Below are positions 1 through 5,548 of a DNA stretch of 6,463 nt, piece after piece (the first letter of the stretch is position 1; each line of letters starts with the position of its first letter). The notes beneath the pieces are model-generated. The model saw nothing but the letters and a program-made list of their open reading frames with translations. It had not been told where the DNA came from and did not search any database. This DNA is from Oscillospiraceae bacterium. GTDB taxonomy: Bacteria; Bacillota; Clostridia; Oscillospirales; Oscillospiraceae. Location: positions 1 to 6,463 of the forward strand of contig JAFXBH010000024.1 of assembly GCA_017521875.1 (NCBI GenBank), in the 5' to 3' direction. The translations under genes and the position numbers were made by a program.

Positions 1-975
1 CTGATACCTACACTGCTGCCGGAATATGCCTATGGGGGACTGGTTTTGGGAACGGTGATTTTCTCTGTTTCTGCCGGTCTTTCTGAGGTGCTGCTCAGCC
101 CCACCATCGCGGCCATGCCTTCTGAGAATCCCCAGCGGGATATGAGTATTCTCCACTCTATGTATGGCTACGGGCTGGCAGTCATCGCCGTGATCAGTAC
201 CCTGTTTTTGCAGATATTCGGTACGGAAAACTGGATGTATCTGACTCTGTTTTGGGCGATTCTTCCACTGGTGGACTATATTTTATTTAAGATTTCCCCC
301 CTGCCGGAAATTACCATTCACCAAGAGAGCGCGGGGCAAGTTTCCAAAAAACGGACAAAAGGACTCATTCTGTGCGCCATCGTCATATTCCTTGGCGGCG
401 CTGCAGAAAACACCATGACCAACTGGATTTCGGTGTATATGGAAAGCGCCCTGAAACTGCCTAAGGCTATGGGCGACACTTTGGGGCTGGTTACCTTTGG
501 CCTGCTCCTTGCCCTTACACGCACCTTATATGCTCGGTTTGGCAAAAACATCTTCCCGATACTACTGAGTGGAATGGGTGGAGCGCTGGTATGCTATCTG
601 CTGGCGGGTCTGTCCTCCGGTGCAGGGGTGGCTATGGTGGCCTGTATGCTCACCGGCGTGTGTACCTCCATGCTTTGGCCCGGTACGCTGATTTTGATGG
701 AAGAAAAATTCCCCAATCCCGGTGTGGCTGCATACGCTTTGATGGCCGCCGGCGGTGATTTTGGCTCTTCCGTAGCGCCACAGGGATTGGGCATTGTGGT
801 AGATGCCGTTGCTGCCAGTCCCTGGGCTGCAGAACTGGGTGCCCGGCTATCTCTCTCCGCCGAGCAGGTGGGTATGAAAGCCGGTATGCTGATGGCTGCC
901 CTCTTCCCTTTGTTGGGACTGATAGTGCTGGTGTATATGCACCGATTCTTTACAAAAAAGAACCGTGATGGCTAG
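1..975 (+). CDS. MFS transporter, C-terminal part (5' end beyond window)
   Basis: The reading frame is open from base 1 to the TAG at 973-975, giving 324 visible residues without a convincing start, so the N-terminus lies outside the window. About nine hydrophobic segments can be seen (roughly visible residues 11-36, 52-72, 77-97, 121-136, 158-175, 184-205, 207-232, 242-270 and 294-313). A charged stretch at 100-120 (KKRTK at 116-120) looks like the central cytoplasmic loop between the two six-helix halves of a major facilitator protein. The motif LHSMYGYG (51-58) and the segment GGAAENTMTNW (132-142) resemble the fucose/sugar-permease-like MFS group found in Clostridia. The family moves small solutes across the cytoplasmic membrane, usually by ion symport, but the substrate cannot be read from the sequence. 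The gene converges on the next gene and has no evident functional link to the citrate operon. The family is secure; the sugar assignment is a weak inference. Confidence 0.85.
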   Translation: MIPTLLPEYAYGGLVLGTVIFSVSAGLSEVLLSPTIAAMPSENPQRDMSILHSMYGYGLAVIAVISTLFLQIFGTENWMYLTLFWAILPLVDYILFKISPLPEITIHQESAGQVSKKRTKGLILCAIVIFLGGAAENTMTNWISVYMESALKLPKAMGDTLGLVTFGLLLALTRTLYARFGKNIFPILLSGMGGALVCYLLAGLSSGAGVAMVACMLTGVCTSMLWPGTLILMEEKFPNPGVAAYALMAAGGDFGSSVAPQGLGIVVDAVAASPWAAELGARLSLSAEQVGMKAGMLMAALFPLLGLIVLVYMHRFFTKKNRDG

Positions 976-992
976 GCCATCACGGTTCTTTT
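956..992. terminator. Bidirectional intrinsic terminator between convergent genes
   Basis: A perfect 17-bp inverted repeat has arms at 956-972 and 976-992 and a 3-nt loop at 973-975. On the + strand the stem is followed by a T-rich run (TTTTGATTTATT, with the first four T inside the arm). On the - strand it is followed by TTTTTTGTA (951-959 reversed). It therefore fits termination of both the transporter and the facing membrane-protein gene, with the better U-tract on the - strand. The left arm is coding sequence for the last residues of the transporter, and its TAG stop codon is exactly the loop. Confidence 0.9.
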
Positions 993-995
993 GAT

Positions 996-1745
996 TTATT
1001 CTTCCTCGGAAATCTCTTGGATTTCTTCCACTATTTCTTCCGCCGTTTCTTCAGGAGCGTCTTCCACGATCACCTCAGTTGGTTCTATGGGAGATTCTGC
1101 TTCAACAGGCTGGGGAGCGGGTTGCTTTCTGGGAGGCATTCCCCGTTCTTCCTTTCGGCAAGAGAAAATAAAGAAGGGAATCGTCACCGGGAACACAATG
1201 GACAGCACCAAAAATCCCACCCTCTTATCGGGCTTACAGGAACGGTACAGGTCAAACAGGCAAATATACTCCACCACTGTCGATACTACTGCCAAACCGA
1301 TTGCCACCAGGCCAAACAATGTTAACTGTTGCAACGCGCCCATTCTGACGCTGATTGCATTGCCCATAGCAGAGAACAAAGTGGTCACCAGATCGTATAC
1401 CGAATAAGACGCATTTGCCACAATACCCAAAATGAGTAATGTTTTACGGCGATTGGTGATATTGCATCTCACCACATACTGATACTGATCGGAAATGCTG
1501 CCCAAAATCCACATCCAGGTAACCGGCAGCCAAGCCAGCCAACTGTTACGGATCCCACGACTTTTGGCAATTGCCTGCAGACCCAGACTCTGAAAAATGT
1601 AACAAATCACAGCAAGGGCTGTTACCACCATCAACACCATTAAAACAATCAGCACAATAATGCCGGTCAAACCGGCAGCCCCGATTGCATCCGGAACAAA
1701 ATCCGCTTCCAAATGGAAATTATTTGGATAAGAAAATCCGCCCAT
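996..1745 (-). CDS. Hypothetical four-helix membrane protein with acidic C-terminal tail
   Basis: The protein has 249 residues and I cannot assign a function. Strongly hydrophobic segments lie near residues 26-53, 102-125, 139-165 and 176-196. A tryptophan-rich, partly hydrophobic stretch at 66-84 precedes a GSISDQYQ motif (82-89). The segment from the first helix through SISDQYQ, and the later LYRSCKPDKRVGFLVLSIVFP region, resemble a family of uncharacterised Clostridia membrane proteins as I remember them. After the last helix come basic residues (RKEERGMPPRK) and then a tail, 214-249, with 16 Glu/Asp and no Lys/Arg. This tail is probably disordered and, by the positive-inside rule, cytosolic. 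No signal peptide cleavage site is evident. The ATG at 1743-1745 is preceded by GTGAGGTG, with AGGTG 5 nt upstream. The gene has its own promoter and stands alone. The existence of the gene is well supported; its role is unknown. Confidence 0.8.
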   Translation of the reverse strand: MGGFSYPNNFHLEADFVPDAIGAAGLTGIIVLIVLMVLMVVTALAVICYIFQSLGLQAIAKSRGIRNSWLAWLPVTWMWILGSISDQYQYVVRCNITNRRKTLLILGIVANASYSVYDLVTTLFSAMGNAISVRMGALQQLTLFGLVAIGLAVVSTVVEYICLFDLYRSCKPDKRVGFLVLSIVFPVTIPFFIFSCRKEERGMPPRKQPAPQPVEAESPIEPTEVIVEDAPEETAEEIVEEIQEISEEE

Positions 1746-1769
1746 AGTCGCACCTCACTTTATCAGGAT

Positions 1770-1805
1770 ATTATAGATTATACCATATTGGCATCTAAAA
1801 TGCAA
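1770..1805 (-). promoter_or_regulatory. Sigma-70-type promoter with extended -10 for the membrane-protein gene
   Basis: Read on the - strand there is a perfect TATAAT (1777-1782) preceded by TGG, an extended -10 (TGGTATAAT). A weak -35, TTGCAT (1800-1805), lies exactly 17 nt upstream. Transcription would start near 1770, about 25 nt before the ATG, leaving a short leader that carries the AGGTG ribosome binding site. The -35 directly abuts the terminator of the upstream citrate operon. No operator palindrome is obvious. Confidence 0.75.
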
Positions 1806-1838
1806 CGAAAAAGGCTTCCCTCCCAGGGAAGCCTTTCG
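1806..1838 (-). terminator. Intrinsic terminator of the citrate/isocitrate operon
   Basis: A perfect 12-bp inverted repeat (arms 1810-1821 and 1825-1836, 3-nt loop) is followed on the - strand by a T run: five T counting the end of the arm, then CGTT. It begins only a few bases after the isocitrate dehydrogenase stop codon (1841-1843), so it marks the 3' end of the operon. The T-tract is short, so some read-through into the downstream gene is possible. Confidence 0.88.
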
Positions 1839-1840
1839 TC

Positions 1841-2956
1841 TTACAGCAATTTCATCAACATATCCGTATACTGGGCTGCCGTCATACCCTCGGCGGTACC
1901 GGTGGGCGCGCGGTCGCCGGTCTGCTGCAAAGCATTTTCCAGTTTTTCCGCATACTGAATTCTGCCGATATGCCGCAGCAGCATCGCGGTGGCTTTCAAG
2001 ATGCTGGCGGGGTTGGCATAATCACCCAGTCCCTCTTCCAGCATTCTGGGCGCAGAACCGTGGATTGCCTCAAACATAGCGTACTGATCACCCATATTGG
2101 CGCTGCCGGCCGTGCCGATACCGCCCTGGATCTGAGCGGCTTCGTCGGTGATAATGTCGCCGTACAAATTCGGCAACACAAACACCTGGAAAGAACTGCG
2201 AATCTGCTCATTCACCAGGTTGGCCGTCATAATGTCGATGTACCACTCGTCGGTGGTGATCTCCGGGTATTCCTTGGCAATCTCCTGGCAGATAGCGGAG
2301 AATTTGCCGTCGGTCTTCTTCATAATATTCGCCTTGGTAACCACGGAAACCCGGGTCTTACCATTGCGTCTGGCGTAGTCAAATGCTGCCCGGGCGATCC
2401 GGCGTGTACCGGCGTCGGTGGTAACCTTGAAATCCACCGCCATACCCGGCAGGTCGATACCCTTACTGCCCAGTACATACTCGCCTTCCGTATTTTCCCG
2501 GTAGAACATCCAATCGATACCCTGTTCCGGAATAGATACCGGACGCACATTGGCGTACAAGTCCAGTTCCCGGCGGAGTGTCACATTGGCGCTTTCCATC
2601 GTGCCGCCCTTAGGGGTGGTGGTGGGGCCTTTCAAAAACACATCGCAGGATTTGATCTGCGCCAAAGTGTCGGCAGGAACGCTCTGTCCCAACGCCAGAC
2701 GATTTTCGATGGTCAGGCCGGTGATGGGTTTCAGCACCACCCTGCCGTCAGCAATTTCCTGCTGCAGCAGGTGTTCCAGCACCCGGGTAGCCTGCTCCAT
2801 AATGATCGGGCCAATGCCATCACCGGGAGCAATGCCCACGGTAACGGTTTGCAATGTGGCAAAATCTTTTTTCGGTTTTTCCAGCGTCTCCAGTCGACGG
2901 AATTGTTCTTCCAGCAGAGAACGAAAATGGCTTAGTGCCTGATCGATCTGTTCCAA
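1841..2956 (-). CDS. icd: Isocitrate dehydrogenase, isocitrate/isopropylmalate dehydrogenase family
   Basis: The enzyme (371 aa) should oxidatively decarboxylate isocitrate to 2-oxoglutarate in the cytosol. The beta-decarboxylating dehydrogenase signature is complete: GDGIGP (45-50); S122, N124, R128 and R138 matching the isocitrate-binding SxNxxxR...R set; R153 and Y160 in YRENTEGEY; K208 and N210; metal-binding D241, D267 and D271 in the DIMT and NLYGDIITDE regions; and HGSAP (299-303). The ENTEGEY sequence favours isocitrate over isopropylmalate, whose enzymes carry a different motif there. About 35 residues precede the usual N-terminus and look helical and charged. As I recall, this extension is shared by the Clostridia subfamily. 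After HGSAP come R304 and M305 instead of the Asp-Ile usual for NAD enzymes or Lys-Tyr of E. coli NADP-IDH, so the coenzyme is not settled. The start is TTG at 2954-2956, inside the aconitase gene, chosen for its AAAGGAG 8 nt upstream. It is the last gene of the operon. Confidence 0.92.
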   Translation of the reverse strand: MEQIDQALSHFRSLLEEQFRRLETLEKPKKDFATLQTVTVGIAPGDGIGPIIMEQATRVLEHLLQQEIADGRVVLKPITGLTIENRLALGQSVPADTLAQIKSCDVFLKGPTTTPKGGTMESANVTLRRELDLYANVRPVSIPEQGIDWMFYRENTEGEYVLGSKGIDLPGMAVDFKVTTDAGTRRIARAAFDYARRNGKTRVSVVTKANIMKKTDGKFSAICQEIAKEYPEITTDEWYIDIMTANLVNEQIRSSFQVFVLPNLYGDIITDEAAQIQGGIGTAGSANMGDQYAMFEAIHGSAPRMLEEGLGDYANPASILKATAMLLRHIGRIQYAEKLENALQQTGDRAPTGTAEGMTAAQYTDMLMKLL

Positions 2957-4884
2957 CAGTTATTCTCCTTTGTGTAGTTCAGCAGACCGCCGCACAACAG
3001 GATTTCCTGCTGACGCCGGGTAAATTCACCCTTCAGGACAATCTCCTTGCCGGTAGCAGTGTCGGTCATCACCACAGTACCTGCGGCGATTCCCGCTTTC
3101 AAATCCTTGAAGATCAGTTTGCTGCCCTGCTCCAAGGCATCGTAGTCCGCCGGATCTGCAAATGTCAGAGGCAGAATGCCTGCATTGATCAGGTTGGCAA
3201 TATGGATCCGGGCAAAACTCTTGGCGATCACGCACCGGATGCCTAAGTACATGGGCACCAAAGCCGCGTGTTCCCGGGAAGAGCCCTGACCGTAGTTGCT
3301 GCCGCCGATAATCACGCCGTCACCGGCTGCCTTGGCACGCTCCGCAAACTCTGCATCACAGACCTGGAAACAGAACTGAGACAGGAACGGAATATTGGAG
3401 CGGTAGGGCAAGATCTTGGCACCTGCAGGCATAATATGGTCGGTGGTGATATTGTCTCCCACCTTCAGCACCAGTTTGGCGCTCAAGGTATCGGCAAAAG
3501 GTTTGCTCTTGGGGAATTCTTTAATATTGGGGCCCCGAAGAACTTCCGCAGTCTTTGCTTCCTCAGGAGGCAGAGGTGCCAGCACCGCGGAATCATCTAC
3601 GGTGAAGGTCTCCGGCATTGTCACCGGAGGAATGGGAGGCATGGTGGTGGGATCGGTGATCACACCGTTCAATGCTGCGGCAACAGCAGTTTCCGGAGAT
3701 ACAAGGTATACCTGGCCGTCTTTTGTACCGCTGCGGCCTAAGAAGTTTCGGTTAAACGTACGCAGGCTGACGCCGCCGGAATTGGGAGAAAAGCCCATAC
3801 CGATGCACGGGCCGCAGGCGCATTCCAGCACTCTTGCGCCGCTGGCCAGAATATCGCTGAGCGCACCGCAATCTGCCAGCATCCGCAGCACCTGTTTGGA
3901 GCCGGGAGAGACAGACAGGCTGACGCTGGGGTGAACATTTTTGCCCTTCAGCATAGCCGCCACTTTCAGCATATCAAATAGAGAGGAATTGGTGCAAGAA
4001 CCGATACAAACCTGATCCACCTTGGTGCCGGCAATGCTGTCTACACTGACCACATTATCCGGACTGTGGGGACAGGCGATCATCGGCTTCAGGCTGGACA
4101 GGTCAATGGGAATGATCCGGTCATATACGGCGTCGGGATCGCTTGCCAGCGGGGTATAATCCTCCTCTCTACCCTGGGCTTTCAGGAAGGCTCGGGTGGT
4201 TTCATCGGAGGGGAAAATGGAAGTGGTAGCGCCCAACTCCGTACCCATATTGGTAATGGTAGCCCGTTCAGGAACGGACAAAGTCTTGACGCCTTCGCCG
4301 CCCCATTCAATGATGGCGCCTACGCCGCCTTTTACAGACAGAATCCGCAGCAGTTCCAGGCTCACATCCTTGGCTGTGACATAGGGATTCAGTTTGCCGG
4401 TGAGTTCCACCTTAAACATCTTCGGCATACTGATATAGTAAGCGCCACCGCCCATCGCCACGGCTACATCCAGTCCGCCGGCGCCAAAGGCCAGCATACC
4501 AATGCCACCGCCGGTGGGGGTGTGGCTGTCAGAGCCGATGAGGGTCTTGCCCGGTTTGCCGAATCTTTCCAAATGCACCTGATGGCAAATGCCGTTGCCG
4601 GGACGGGAGAAATGTACACCATACTTGGCGGCAACCGTCTGCAAATACCGGTGGTCATCTGCATTCTCGAAGCCGGACTGCAGCGTATTATGGTCTACAT
4701 AGGCCACGCTCAATTCTGTTTTTACCCGGTCGATGCCCATGGTTTCCAATTCCAAATAGGCCATTGTACCGGTGGCATCCTGGGTCAGGGTCTGGTCAAT
4801 TCGCAGTGCCACCTGGCTGCCTGGGGTCATATCCCCATCCACCAGGTGGGCAGCAATGATTTTTTGTGCAATCGTCATTCCCAT
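2932..4884 (-). CDS. acn: Aconitate hydratase (aconitase), Aquifex-type single chain
   Basis: This [4Fe-4S] enzyme interconverts citrate and isocitrate through cis-aconitate. It is 650 aa from the ATG at 4882-4884, close to the short bacterial aconitases (TIGR01342-like) and well below the roughly 890 aa of AcnA. The catalytic LeuC-like part spans about residues 1-410, with GSDSHT (117-122) and cluster ligands C297 (CIGSCTNS) and C357/C360 (CACGPC). A linker rich in Pro and acidic residues (about 410-460) leads to the LeuD-like swivelling domain, which carries KVGDNITTDHIMPAG (474-488) and GGSNYGQGSSREHAA (527-541) with the substrate-binding SSRE. The start has AAGGAG 8 nt upstream. A longer frame up to 5010 would add 42 non-conserved residues inside gntR and is unlikely. 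The gene begins 2 nt after the gntR stop and overlaps the next gene by 25 nt, so translation is probably coupled on both sides. The last residues (about 641-650) form a tail read through the next gene's ribosome binding site and start. Confidence 0.96.
   Translation of the reverse strand: MGMTIAQKIIAAHLVDGDMTPGSQVALRIDQTLTQDATGTMAYLELETMGIDRVKTELSVAYVDHNTLQSGFENADDHRYLQTVAAKYGVHFSRPGNGICHQVHLERFGKPGKTLIGSDSHTPTGGGIGMLAFGAGGLDVAVAMGGGAYYISMPKMFKVELTGKLNPYVTAKDVSLELLRILSVKGGVGAIIEWGGEGVKTLSVPERATITNMGTELGATTSIFPSDETTRAFLKAQGREEDYTPLASDPDAVYDRIIPIDLSSLKPMIACPHSPDNVVSVDSIAGTKVDQVCIGSCTNSSLFDMLKVAAMLKGKNVHPSVSLSVSPGSKQVLRMLADCGALSDILASGARVLECACGPCIGMGFSPNSGGVSLRTFNRNFLGRSGTKDGQVYLVSPETAVAAALNGVITDPTTMPPIPPVTMPETFTVDDSAVLAPLPPEEAKTAEVLRGPNIKEFPKSKPFADTLSAKLVLKVGDNITTDHIMPAGAKILPYRSNIPFLSQFCFQVCDAEFAERAKAAGDGVIIGGSNYGQGSSREHAALVPMYLGIRCVIAKSFARIHIANLINAGILPLTFADPADYDALEQGSKLIFKDLKAGIAAGTVVMTDTATGKEIVLKGEFTRRQQEILLCGGLLNYTKENNCWNRSIRH
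2954..2971 (-). promoter_or_regulatory. Ribosome binding site that fixes a TTG start for isocitrate dehydrogenase
   Basis: AAAGGAG at 2965-2971 (read on the - strand) lies 8 nt before TTG (2954-2956). No ATG or GTG nearby has comparable spacing. The next in-frame candidates, TTG at codon 35 and GTG at codon 40, have no purine-rich site in front. The site is inside the aconitase coding region, where it encodes part of Thr-Lys-Glu, so ribosomes finishing aconitase can re-initiate here. Confidence 0.8.
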
Positions 4885-4898
4885 AATCAAATCTCCTT
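4882..4898 (-). promoter_or_regulatory. Ribosome binding site and start of aconitase
   Basis: AAGGAG at 4893-4898 (- strand) lies 8 nt before the ATG at 4882-4884 and is wholly inside the end of the GntR-family gene, whose TGA (4887-4889) falls in the spacer. This decides the 650-residue aconitase start against the 42-residue longer frame. It also suggests that aconitase translation depends on ribosomes finishing the regulator. Confidence 0.82.
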
Positions 4899-5534
4899 CA
4901 GCAAATGGGCTTTCACTTTTTCCATGTGCTGATCCATTGCTTGCTGTACTTTTTTCGGGTCTCCCGATTGCATGGCTATAAAAATGGCCTTGTGCTCCCG
5001 CAGAGAGCATCTTGCCCGTTCTTTATCCTTCATAGCCGTTCTGCGATAGCGGCGGGTCTTTCTGTGCAGGGGAACCAATGTATCCCGGAGTACATTACGC
5101 TGGCTCAATTGGCAAATGGCATCATGGAACATATCATCTGCCTGCTGGAGGTGTTCTGTATCCCATTTGGAGAAATAGAATTCCTGCAGGTCTACGATGT
5201 GCTCCAGTTCCTTCAATCCCTCAGGGGTCATATTCACACAGGCATAGTAGGCAGACAGTCCCTCAATTCGCTCACGGATATTCATAATATCCACCAAATC
5301 CTCGGTGGTAATGCCTAACACCAACGAGCCTTTACCTGTCTCCTGGATTAGCCGTTCCTGCTCCAGTCGACGCAAAGCCTCCCGAATGGGCGTACGGCTG
5401 ACACCCAACTGCTCCACCAGTTTCAGTTCTGTCAGATATTCTCCCCGGGGATACACGCCGTGGATAATGTCATTTTCCAATTTTTCAAACACCCGGTCTG
5501 CCAAAGACGCGGTATGAAATGTTTTCATTGTCAT
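4887..5534 (-). CDS. GntR-family transcriptional regulator, FadR/FCD subfamily
   Basis: This is a 215-aa DNA-binding regulator. Residues about 8-74 form the GntR winged helix-turn-helix; LGVSRTPIREALRRLEQERLI (43-63) is the typical recognition region. The all-helical FCD effector domain follows (about 80-212). Its metal-site pattern is intact: D133 and H137 (DDMFH), H181 (REH) and H203 (QHM), which in this subfamily bind a divalent metal that often coordinates a carboxylate ligand. A basic patch at 158-175 sits inside the domain. The protein lies between citrate synthase and aconitase. An autoregulatory switch answering citrate or a related acid is the natural inference (CitO of enterococci is a citrate-responsive FCD precedent), but no ligand can be read from the sequence. 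The ATG at 5532-5534 has AAAGGG 7 nt upstream; a second ATG two codons on is spaced less well. It starts 14 nt after the synthase stop. No operator is visible, because the operon promoter is outside the window. Confidence 0.93.
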   Translation of the reverse strand: MTMKTFHTASLADRVFEKLENDIIHGVYPRGEYLTELKLVEQLGVSRTPIREALRRLEQERLIQETGKGSLVLGITTEDLVDIMNIRERIEGLSAYYACVNMTPEGLKELEHIVDLQEFYFSKWDTEHLQQADDMFHDAICQLSQRNVLRDTLVPLHRKTRRYRRTAMKDKERARCSLREHKAIFIAMQSGDPKKVQQAMDQHMEKVKAHLLKEI

Positions 5535-5547
5535 ATTCTGTCCCTTT
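5532..5547 (-). promoter_or_regulatory. Ribosome binding site of the GntR regulator
   Basis: AAAGGG (5542-5547, - strand) is 7 nt before ATG 5532-5534 and 13 nt before the alternative ATG at 5526-5528, so the first ATG is preferred. The site lies within the 14-nt gap after the synthase stop. No promoter-like hexamers fit in that gap, so the regulator is expected on the same transcript. Confidence 0.7.
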
Positions 5548-5548
5548 C

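Noticed and set aside
1713..1958. Short + strand frame across the gap between the membrane protein and isocitrate dehydrogenase
   Set aside because: It spans the promoter and the hairpin terminator of the opposite strand, has no ribosome binding site, and its protein shows no recognisable pattern.
1970..2935. Long + strand open frame (321 codons) opposite the isocitrate dehydrogenase
   Set aside because: It lies entirely antisense to a clearly conserved enzyme, its translation shows no recognisable domain and is rich in His/Gln/Gly in the way mirror frames often are, and no ribosome binding site or promoter was noticed.
1841..2956. 3-isopropylmalate dehydrogenase (LeuB) as the product
   Set aside because: The residues at the substrate-specific positions (S122, N124 and the ENTEGEY motif) fit isocitrate enzymes, and the neighbours are citrate synthase and aconitase, not leucine genes.
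3610..3629. Small inverted repeat CTCCGG / CCGGAG within aconitase
   Set aside because: A 6-bp stem with an 8-nt loop in the linker-coding region and no T-tract is expected by chance in a sequence of this GC content.
2932..4884. Isopropylmalate isomerase or homoaconitase as the product
   Set aside because: Isopropylmalate isomerase in bacteria is usually split into LeuC and LeuD, whereas this is a fused 650-residue chain of the short aconitase type flanked by citrate-pathway genes. Homoaconitase stays a remote possibility only if the synthase proves to make homocitrate.
4066..4932. Long + strand open frame (288 codons) opposite aconitase
   Set aside because: It is a mirror frame of conserved aconitase codons with no known motif and no start signals; it would also run into the regulator gene on the other strand.
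4885..5010. A 42-residue N-terminal extension of aconitase inside the regulator gene
   Set aside because: The added residues do not resemble aconitase, and a strong AAGGAG sits 8 nt before the downstream ATG, which matches the family's normal N-terminus (MGMTIAQKI).
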